From: a virus
Direction: 5' to 3' (one strand)
IMG/VR virus record: IMGVR_UViG_3300028837_000561
Location: 1 to 26,171 of that record
Length of the DNA stretch: 26,171 nucleotides
Under the pieces are notes generated by a model. It worked only from the letters and a program-made list of their open reading frames with translations, did no database searches and was not told the DNA's origin. A program made the translations under genes and the position numbers. Of this stretch, positions 20,324 to 26,171 are shown in pieces (position 1 is the stretch's first letter; every line of letters starts with the position of its first letter).

Positions 20324-20468
20324 AACTTATTATTCGGCTTGTTCTTGTATCACTCCCACATACTGAGCAATGGAAAGGCTCTGTGAAGGTTGTTGGCTGG
20401 TAAGCTCTGCAGTTTGGACACCATCTTAGAATTCTTCCTTTAAGATTCCTTGGAGTTTCTTTTTCCAT
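20295..20468 (-). CDS. zinc-ribbon mini-protein (57 aa)
   Basis: I chose ATG 20468, with ATAAAGGAGGATAGA in front. CPNC (17-20) and CSVC (about 34-37) with a short aromatic loop make a classical zinc ribbon resembling those in transcription and translation factors. The rest is basic. Probably nucleic-acid binding; no specific family. Confidence 0.6.
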   Translation of the reverse strand: MEKETPRNLKGRILRWCPNCRAYQPTTFTEPFHCSVCGSDTRTSRIISYGKQVSSVA

Positions 20469-20560
20469 TCTATCCTCCTTTATAAGGGGCAGGGCTGGTA
20501 TACTGAGCACAATACCATTTAACTTTGCTATTGCACCCTGCTTTTTATATTTAATATAAG

Positions 20561-20959
20561 CTATTCCCTAATCTTTGTCAATAGATTCTTAACCCAAACA
20601 TAGGGAGTAAAATAAGACCAAGAGAACATTTCACCAGAGGGAATCTGTTTGAACATTCTACCATTATCATAAAGCCAATGGATTATTCTCCAGTGAATTT
20701 TAAGCCAGAAGTGAATAAACTTATACTGAGCATAACCCCAGGGATAGAAAGTATAGATGTCAGAATCCATTTCATATTCTTCCCCAACTTTTCTCATCCC
20801 AAAAGCTTTGAGTATGAGATGGAGTTCAGGAGATTTGAGCCTAATATCCCTTTTTACATATTCAATAAAGACCCCATTCTTCTTTTCTCTTGGTTCTACA
20901 ATCTTAACATCAGCTATAAAGTTTAATCCTTCCAAATGGTTAATTGATATTGCTACCAT
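20561..20959 (-). CDS. hypothetical protein (132 aa)
   Basis: ATG 20959 has GGAGGAATTAAAACT in front and overlaps the upstream stop by 7 bp. The first half is strand-rich (LNFIADVKIVEP, VFIEYVKRDIRL); the second is very aromatic (YPWGYAQYKFIHFWLKIHW), perhaps a membrane-surface or hydrophobic-core segment rather than a true membrane span. No family is recognised. Confidence 0.55.
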   Translation of the reverse strand: MVAISINHLEGLNFIADVKIVEPREKKNGVFIEYVKRDIRLKSPELHLILKAFGMRKVGEEYEMDSDIYTFYPWGYAQYKFIHFWLKIHWRIIHWLYDNGRMFKQIPSGEMFSWSYFTPYVWVKNLLTKIRE

Positions 20960-21312
20960 AGTTTTAATTCCTCCAATTCAGCTTCCAACTCCCTTACTTT
21001 TTCTTCATTTCTAGTCCTCCTGTAGTAATTTATTAAACATCTGAGTCTATAAGCTTGCACATAGTTCTTATACTTTCTTGGTCTACCACGCTTAGGTTTT
21101 CTCTCTGGGGGGGTAGTTTGAAGTTCCCAGTTATGGAATCTCTGTAAGAACTTTTCCTCACTCCATTTTATAAAACATTGTGGATGAAAAACAAGAGGAA
21201 GAACTCCCCTTTCTGGGATTCTAATTGGAAGGATTACTGCCTTTTCACCTTGGAACAAATAAGTTTGACAGTGATGGCAGAGTTGTTCATTTTTGAGATA
21301 ACAAAAGTTCAT
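20953..21312 (-). CDS. zinc-finger plus AT-hook DNA-binding protein (119 aa)
   Basis: The N-terminal half has LCHHC (about 11-15) and FHPQCF (about 43-48), a CxxC...HxxC treble-clef/LIM-like metal site. A KPKRGRPRKYKN segment (about 72-83) is a clear AT-hook (GRP core with basic flanks). A helical, charged C-terminus (NEEKVRELEAELEELK) could dimerise. It is first in a minus-strand unit divergent from the terminase genes, so a late-gene regulator role is plausible. ATG 21312 has no ribosome binding site. Confidence 0.65.
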   Translation of the reverse strand: MNFCYLKNEQLCHHCQTYLFQGEKAVILPIRIPERGVLPLVFHPQCFIKWSEEKFLQRFHNWELQTTPPERKPKRGRPRKYKNYVQAYRLRCLINYYRRTRNEEKVRELEAELEELKLW

Positions 21313-21404
21313 TCTAATTTTTTGGGGTTTTACATCTTATAATACATAGTAATAGGGGTAAATTTAGCTATGGCTCAAAGCTAGTATTTAACGATAATAA
21401 GTAT

Positions 21405-21433
21405 ATTTTATATTACCTCCTAAACCTTGTCAA
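21405..21433 (-). promoter_or_regulatory. promoter for the 21312-19806 unit
   Basis: TTGACA (21433-21428), 17 bases, TAAAAT (21410-21405). It gives a leader of about 90 bases to ATG 21312. The -35 lies next to the operator-like repeats of the divergent promoters. Confidence 0.5.
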
Positions 21434-21436
21434 GCC

Positions 21437-21473
21437 TTTTTGTCAGACTTTTCCCTTCTTGACAAAAAGTCTG
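21437..21473. promoter_or_regulatory. operator-like overlapping inverted repeats
   Basis: TTTTTGTCA (21437-21445) with TGACAAAAA (21460-21468), and CAGACTTTT (21444-21452) with AAAAGTCTG (21465-21473). Both perfect 9-bp pairs overlap the -35 of the 21459 promoter, as expected for a repressor or activator site between divergent transcripts. Confidence 0.55.
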
Positions 21474-21488
21474 GTAGTGTTTTATAAA
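21459..21488 (+). promoter_or_regulatory. upstream promoter of the packaging genes
   Basis: TTGACA (21459-21464), 18 bases, TATAAA (21483-21488). Its -35 is covered by the inverted repeats at 21437-21473, so this copy is probably the regulated one. Confidence 0.55.
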
Positions 21489-21506
21489 AGAATATAAGAA
21501 CACTGC

Positions 21507-21536
21507 TTGACAAAGAAATAAGACCTATTTTATACT
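21507..21536 (+). promoter_or_regulatory. downstream promoter; predicts a leaderless mRNA
   Basis: TTGACA (21507-21512), 18 bases, TATACT (21531-21536). The ATG of the terminase small subunit is at 21543, six bases after the -10, so transcription would start at or next to the start codon. No ribosome binding site lies before this ATG. Confidence 0.6.
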
Positions 21537-21542
21537 GTCTAT

Positions 21543-22052
21543 ATGAGCCTGTATGATGATATAAAATCCCTTACAGGGATAAGAAGGAAATATATACTGT
21601 TAAGGATTGCCCATGTAGACCCAGAAGCAGCCAGAAAGCTGGTTGGTATCAAGAAAGGTACTTTCAATAATTGGAGCAAAGAAGAGGTTTTTGTTAATAT
21701 TCACAGGCAAATTGATGATTTTGGTCAGGAATATAAACAAGAAGCTATAAAATTACTGAGGAGAGACAACCAGTTAGAGGCAGTCCTTCTTGAAGCTGAT
21801 ATTATCAGTCGTATAAAAGCAGAGATAGAATCTGGTAACTATGACTTGCTAAGGACAAATCTAGCCAAGGTTGTTTATGATAAACTAATTTCAGACCTTG
21901 ATTTCCAACCAAAAGCTTTATCATTGACTTGGCAAGAGAGGATAGGGCAATTGGGTACTCAGCAACCGGAAGAAATTGAGGGAGTACCTTATCATTTGAC
22001 TGAGGGGGAAAGTGAAGCAATCCCTGAAGAAGTTAGTCAGCAGCAGGACTAA
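21543..22052 (+). CDS. terS: putative terminase small subunit (169 aa)
   Basis: It lies directly before the large terminase. Residues 20-50 (ARKLVGIKKGTFNNW after an HVDPEA helix) form a helix-turn-helix-like DNA-binding segment. Long helices follow (QEYKQEAIKLLRRDNQLEAVLLEADIIS region), as in small terminases that assemble into rings on the packaging site. The C-terminus is acidic (GESEAIPEEVSQQQ). Identification rests mainly on position and on the HTH plus helix plan. ATG 21543 has no ribosome binding site and is probably read from a leaderless transcript. Confidence 0.65.
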   Translation: MSLYDDIKSLTGIRRKYILLRIAHVDPEAARKLVGIKKGTFNNWSKEEVFVNIHRQIDDFGQEYKQEAIKLLRRDNQLEAVLLEADIISRIKAEIESGNYDLLRTNLAKVVYDKLISDLDFQPKALSLTWQERIGQLGTQQPEEIEGVPYHLTEGESEAIPEEVSQQQD

Positions 22053-22134
22053 TATTCGTAGAGCCCACCTCTCCCGAAGGATAAATAAACCTTTGCATAG
22101 GCTCAAACGGAAGTACAGGATAAAAGGATGGTAA
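22012..22134 (+). CDS. possible basic mini-protein spanning the TerS-TerL junction (40 aa)
   Basis: GTG 22012 follows GAGGGGGAAA; the TAA at 22132-22134 overlaps the TerL start (22128). The product is extremely basic (NIRRAHLSRRINKPLHRLKR) with no acidic residue. It covers the otherwise empty 75-bp gap between the terminase genes and could couple their translation. A leader-peptide role or a chance frame are both possible. Confidence 0.4.
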   Translation: MKQSLKKLVSSRTNIRRAHLSRRINKPLHRLKRKYRIKGW

Positions 22135-23639
22135 CAACCCAATCAAAGGTAGATAGAATAGGGTTAATTGGAGACCTTCTCTACATAGATAATAAAGAAG
22201 GTCAGGTAGTACCTTTCAGGCTCAATAGGATGCAAAGGTACTTCCATACTTATAAATCCAATAGGAACATAGTCCTTAAACATCGTCAAGGAGGAATGAC
22301 CTCTAGTATTCTAGCTGATATGCTCATGGATTCTATTACTGTTCCTCATACTTATTCTGCAGTAGTCTCTCATGAAACAAGGTCAACTCAGCGACTACTT
22401 GATAAAGTCCAATTCTTCTATGATACTATGCAACCTCCTAAACCCGAGATAGGAGCAGAAAGCAGGTCTGAGAAGACCTTCCCTGAATATCATAGTTCCG
22501 TCTACATAGGGACAGCGGGGGCAAGAGCTTTTGGTAGGGGTGACATGATTAGAAAGGCTCTTCTTTCTGAGCTACCTTTTTATGAAGACCCAGGGAAAGT
22601 TTTGACAGGTGTGGAGGATGCAGTGCCTTTATCTGGTGAGCTTAATATTGAAGCAACTCCTAATGGTGAAGATAATCTTTTCTTTGAGAGATGGACACAA
22701 GCTAGGGAAGGGAAGTCTCCTTATAAACCTTTCTTCTTTCCTTGGTGGTGGACAGAAGACTACCAGATACCAATAGGTTCAGAATATTCCCTACCCGAAG
22801 ATAGGGGGGAGCTAACTTTTACTGGGGAAGAGGTTGAACTTATAGAGAAACATCATCTTATTGAAGCCCAGATAAGGTGGAGACGCTGGAAGATTGCTGA
22901 GAAAGGGGGTCTCTTTTGGCAGGAGTTCCCAGAAGATGAAGTGTCTTGTTTCATTACTATTGGAGACCCTGTTTTTGACCAGTTTATTTTGAATAACTTA
23001 GCCCAGAATTGTTATGAAGGAACAAGACATCCCGAAGGTTGGGTTTATTGGATAGCACCCGAAAAGGGTAAAAATTATACTATTGGGGTAGATACCAGTG
23101 CAGGAGCACCAGGGGGTAGCTACAGTGCTGCTGCTGTTCTTGATGATGATTGGAGAGTTTGTGCTACATTTCAGGCAAGGATAGAACCCCATACTTTTGC
23201 AGAACTTCTCAAAAAGATGGGAACATGGTATAATATGGCAGAACTGGTAGTGGAAAGGAACTTTACTGGTTATGCAGTGCTTTCTTCCCTAGCTGGAGGG
23301 GTAGACTTGACACATGAGGGAGTGGGTCTTGCTAACTATCCTAACATATATAGGGAAAGGGATTTCCTTTCTGGTAAGATTACCAGTAAACTTGGTTGGT
23401 GGACAATGGACTCAACCAGGCAGTATATGATGAATAGGGCTAAGATTATGCTACCAACTGTAAACTTATGGGATGTTAATCTTGTTAGGCAAATGAGGAG
23501 TTTTAGGTTTATCAAATATAAACCAACAGCCCAGACCTTTGATGACTTGGCTATGGCTTTTATGATTGCAGTAGCAGCCAAGAGTGTATCAGGGGGGTCA
23601 AGAGGTTTCAGAGGTTCTGTCCCAGGTTGGGCTTGGTAA
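22128..23639 (+). CDS. terL: terminase large subunit (503 aa)
   Basis: The ATPase half has the variant Walker A of large terminases (KHRQGGMTS, residues 51-59) and a hydrophobic strand ending in acidic residues (KALLSELPFYED, about 143-154) in the Walker B position. The nuclease half shows TIGVDTSAG (about 319-327) and ELVVERNFTG (about 370-379), matching the first two acidic blocks of the RNase H-like fold, with a later FDDLAMAF Asp pair (about 470). It pumps DNA into the prohead and cuts it at the end of a round. ATG 22128 is the only start after an in-frame stop; its ribosome binding site (AGGATAAAAGG) is modest. Confidence 0.9.
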   Translation: MVTTQSKVDRIGLIGDLLYIDNKEGQVVPFRLNRMQRYFHTYKSNRNIVLKHRQGGMTSSILADMLMDSITVPHTYSAVVSHETRSTQRLLDKVQFFYDTMQPPKPEIGAESRSEKTFPEYHSSVYIGTAGARAFGRGDMIRKALLSELPFYEDPGKVLTGVEDAVPLSGELNIEATPNGEDNLFFERWTQAREGKSPYKPFFFPWWWTEDYQIPIGSEYSLPEDRGELTFTGEEVELIEKHHLIEAQIRWRRWKIAEKGGLFWQEFPEDEVSCFITIGDPVFDQFILNNLAQNCYEGTRHPEGWVYWIAPEKGKNYTIGVDTSAGAPGGSYSAAAVLDDDWRVCATFQARIEPHTFAELLKKMGTWYNMAELVVERNFTGYAVLSSLAGGVDLTHEGVGLANYPNIYRERDFLSGKITSKLGWWTMDSTRQYMMNRAKIMLPTVNLWDVNLVRQMRSFRFIKYKPTAQTFDDLAMAFMIAVAAKSVSGGSRGFRGSVPGWAW

Positions 23640-23648
23640 GGAGGCAAT

Positions 23649-25397
23649 ATGGAGCAACAGGAAGTCATTAATGATATTGCAAAGCTAAAGAGATACTGGG
23701 AAAAGCGTAACAAAAAGTTTCGTGACTGGTATGAGATTCTTCTTCTTGTAGACTTACTAGCTACTAAGAAGATGGAAAGTTACGCTAGTAATGAACCCCA
23801 AACTTTTTATAATATGGCTCATTACCTTCTGACTAAGGGTGAGTTATCTCATTCTATCTCAATAGCAGATGAGTCAGCAATAGAGCTAGATAGAAGGGCA
23901 AGAGTCAATAGGGGTTGTGAGTTCATGTGGAAGCAGATAGATAAGGAGAGACAGGCAGGAGGTGAGCAAACTTTTATTGATGATGCAGCCTTCTTCTTGC
24001 TAGTTCTTGGTTGGTATAGTATGGTCTATGCTTTTGATAAGGAGACTGGTCTTCTCAAAGCTCAAGTATGGAATCCAGCAGATACCTATCCTAGATTTGT
24101 TAATAATAGAACAGTGTCTTGTGTCCATTCCTACAAAATAACAGAGGAAGAAGCTAAGATAAAAGCTCAAGACAATGGTTGGAGCTATACCTCTCCTGTG
24201 AGTTCCCCTTATGGTTTTGTGACACTTGATGATTACTTCTATCAAACTAATGAGGCTCTCTACAATATGATACTCATTGACAATCAGGATGTGACTGGTT
24301 GGGTAGATAGACCAGATATGAAACTTGTTGTAGGAGCAGTAGGAGGCTTTCCTGATAAAGGAAGCTTAACTCAAAGGAAGAGGTTGGGGGAATCTTGGAA
24401 AGAGTTAAAGGGTAGAGGAATCTTTGAAGTCAATGCAAACATAGGCAACCACTTTAACAAGTGGAAGTCAGAAATGTCACAGATACTTCGTGATACTTCA
24501 CAACCAATAACACAGGAACATAGTGGGAGTCCCAATGCAACTCCTGAACAGCTTAGGGAAAGAGGGGCTTTGTTCCACTATGCCCCAGGAGAGGCAGGTC
24601 TCTCAAGGCTACCTCCTGCAGCAATCCCAATAGAGTTGCAAGCTCACCTGGTAGAAATGAGGAGAGAAATCCAGAAGGGTAGTTTTAATGATGCTGTCTA
24701 TGGTATGGTAGAAGGACAGCCTGGATATGCTCTAAGCTTACTAGCTACATCCAGTGCCAACCAAATCCTTTACCCCTACATGGATGGTAAACACCTTATC
24801 ATATCAGGAGGGGATGAGTTCTGGTTGTCAAGGTTAAAAACATCCAAGCGTGTCTTTAACATCAGAGGAAAGTTCCTTGAGAAGCTATCACCTGTAGATA
24901 TTCCTGAGAATGTTACAATGGAAGTAGAATCAGATGTAGCTACACCTAAAGATTGGTTAGAGAGAGGGACTATTGGGGGTATGGTCAGAGAGGACTTTGA
25001 TAAAGCAACTTTGCTCAGTGAGATTTATAAAGTTAAAGACCCACAGGCTATCCTTAGAAGGAAAGCTCTTGATAGAGCCTTAGACCATCCAATGACCCAG
25101 AATGTAGAGCTAATAGCTAGCTATTATGTTCATGCAGACTATCTGGAGAAGAGAGGGGATTTAAGGCAAGCAGAGTTGTTTAAGAAAGCAGCTCAAGCCC
25201 TTGAAGGTCAACTTGGTGTCCCCCCAGCAGGACAGGGTAGACCAGAGGAATCCCCTAGAATAGAAGCTGAGAGAGAAGCAGGGAGTCCAAAACCAAGAGC
25301 TACTTCCAGACCTGAGATAGCCCCTCCAGAAACAAGAGGGGGATTTACTCCTCAGCAGCTTCGTGGTATGGTAGGTAGTGGAAGGATAAAGAGGTAA
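23649..25397 (+). CDS. portal protein (582 aa)
   Basis: It follows TerL by 9 bp, with AAGGAGGCAAT before ATG 23649. Length is typical of portals. Visible features: an N-terminal helical region (NDIAKLKRYWEKRNKKFRDW), a mixed core with ETGLLKAQVWNPADTYP (the family's wing-like region), helices around QAHLVEMRREIQKGSF followed by YGMVEGQPGYALSLLA, and a Pro/Arg/Glu-rich disordered C-terminus from about residue 525. Call is from position, size and fold pattern; no catalytic motif exists in this family. It forms the dodecamer through which DNA enters the head. Confidence 0.75.
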   Translation: MEQQEVINDIAKLKRYWEKRNKKFRDWYEILLLVDLLATKKMESYASNEPQTFYNMAHYLLTKGELSHSISIADESAIELDRRARVNRGCEFMWKQIDKERQAGGEQTFIDDAAFFLLVLGWYSMVYAFDKETGLLKAQVWNPADTYPRFVNNRTVSCVHSYKITEEEAKIKAQDNGWSYTSPVSSPYGFVTLDDYFYQTNEALYNMILIDNQDVTGWVDRPDMKLVVGAVGGFPDKGSLTQRKRLGESWKELKGRGIFEVNANIGNHFNKWKSEMSQILRDTSQPITQEHSGSPNATPEQLRERGALFHYAPGEAGLSRLPPAAIPIELQAHLVEMRREIQKGSFNDAVYGMVEGQPGYALSLLATSSANQILYPYMDGKHLIISGGDEFWLSRLKTSKRVFNIRGKFLEKLSPVDIPENVTMEVESDVATPKDWLERGTIGGMVREDFDKATLLSEIYKVKDPQAILRRKALDRALDHPMTQNVELIASYYVHADYLEKRGDLRQAELFKKAAQALEGQLGVPPAGQGRPEESPRIEAEREAGSPKPRATSRPEIAPPETRGGFTPQQLRGMVGSGRIKR

Positions 25398-25401
25398 TAA
25401 G

Positions 25402-26171
25402 ATGGCTGATAATAAAGAACCAATAGCTAAGTTCCCTGACTTGTATTCAGAAGCCGATATTGAGAGAAGGAAACAACTCAAGAAGGAAGTTGAAGCTCTT
25501 CATGAGGCTTATGGTACTCACTTTGCTCCTGAGGCTTGGGAAGCTAAACCAGCTTGGGAAAGAGGTTTGAGAAGAGTAGGTGAGGTAGCTTATCTTCCTG
25601 AATGGTTTGGTACGGAAAGAGCCAGAACTCTTGAGAGATTTACTCCTTGGCTTGAGGTAGGTTTTACTCCTGAGATGGCTGACAGGATGAAAGCCCAGAC
25701 AGAATCAGAGCTAAGGGAACTCCAAAGAAGGGAGCAGATAGCTAAGAACTTACCAAGAATCAAGGAACACATGGAAGCCTTATCCTTATTGGGTAAGCTT
25801 ACTGGGGAAGAGGCTCAACTTTATGAGCTAATTCCAGACCTTAATCCTGGGAGAGCAGACAGCCTTAATCTTACTGATGATGAACGACAGTGGTTTCTTG
25901 ATTATGCTACAAAGTTAGCTAAAGAGGGTATACCTGAAGGTGCTCCTTTTCCATCTCCTGAAACCCTAGAGGAGCTAATGGCTCAGTTTAACATCATAGC
26001 TCCCTCTGTAGACCCAAGGTTCATCATGTCAACAGTAGCTTTCTCCAAAAATGTAGAGCAACTAGGTACTGCTTTACAACAGGCTTATCCTCCAAAAGAT
26101 ATAGATGTAAGTCCAGAGCAACTAGCTCAAGATAAGATATGGAAGGAGTTGTGGGAAAGGGGTATTCTCCC
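25402..26171 (+). CDS. putative virion/head protein, N-terminal part (gene runs off the window)
   Basis: The frame is open from ATG 25402 (GAGGTAATAA in front) to the window end, about 256 residues with no stop. It is acidic and helical with many Glu/Ala/Leu (ERRKQLKKEVEALHEAYG, ELRELQRREQIAKNLPRIKE), and has aromatic patches (EVAYLPEWFGTERARTL). Position directly after the portal suggests a scaffold, minor head or internal virion protein. No motif is recognised. Confidence 0.6.
   Translation, partial: MADNKEPIAKFPDLYSEADIERRKQLKKEVEALHEAYGTHFAPEAWEAKPAWERGLRRVGEVAYLPEWFGTERARTLERFTPWLEVGFTPEMADRMKAQTESELRELQRREQIAKNLPRIKEHMEALSLLGKLTGEEAQLYELIPDLNPGRADSLNLTDDERQWFLDYATKLAKEGIPEGAPFPSPETLEELMAQFNIIAPSVDPRFIMSTVAFSKNVEQLGTALQQAYPPKDIDVSPEQLAQDKIWKELWERGIL

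Overview
The window looks like part of the genome of a tailed double-stranded DNA phage (or a prophage-like contig). It carries terminase small and large subunits, a portal protein, further virion genes, a family A DNA polymerase and a set of recombination nucleases. No rRNA, ribosomal protein or host metabolic operon is seen. The DNA is AT-rich, genes are tightly packed with ATGA/TAATG overlaps, and most starts have a strong GGAGG-type ribosome binding site, so the host is a bacterium. The host lineage cannot be fixed from the sequence. No integrase, repressor with recognisable fold, lysis gene or CRISPR array is present in the window.

Layout: (1) 1-1245, plus strand: end of a membrane protein gene and a virion-type protein gene. 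(2) 17288 down to 1217, minus strand: one long array of about 38 genes. It starts with a ubiquitin-like conjugation cassette (17288-14004: Ubl-like, E2-like, E1/ThiF-like, JAB peptidase). It continues with small Cys-rich proteins, a RepA-like ATPase, a possible OB-fold protein, an RNA-structured gap with a tRNA-like element, a Cas4/RecB-like nuclease, a RecA-like ATPase, a small sliding-clamp-like protein and an ERCC4-type nuclease. It ends with a split PolA, a DNA methyltransferase, an HNH endonuclease, a metallophosphoesterase, an HD phosphohydrolase and a DUF1599-like protein. (3) 17337-17472: divergent promoter region. (4) 17526-19500, plus strand: small genes, then a terminator, tandem promoters and one 204-aa unknown gene. 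(5) 21312-19806, minus strand: five small genes including a zinc/AT-hook protein. (6) 21405-21536: second divergent promoter region with an operator-like inverted repeat. (7) 21543-26171, plus strand: packaging and head genes running off the end.

The most interesting part is the four-gene cassette at 14004-17288. A C-terminal-glycine beta-grasp protein, a protein with an HxH...Cys E2-like flap, a ThiF-type adenylating enzyme and an HxHx7Sx2D JAMM peptidase lie in the order Ubl-E2-E1-JAB. This is the order of bacterial Bil-type and other ubiquitin-like conjugation operons, but here it lies inside a phage replication cluster. Other points of note are a PolA gene broken in two with a highly conserved motif missing at the break, a 42-bp block shared in frame by two adjacent genes, a tRNA-like element followed by mutually exclusive G/C-run hairpins, a terminase promoter that would give a leaderless mRNA, and an unusual number of tiny Cys-rich zinc-finger-like proteins.
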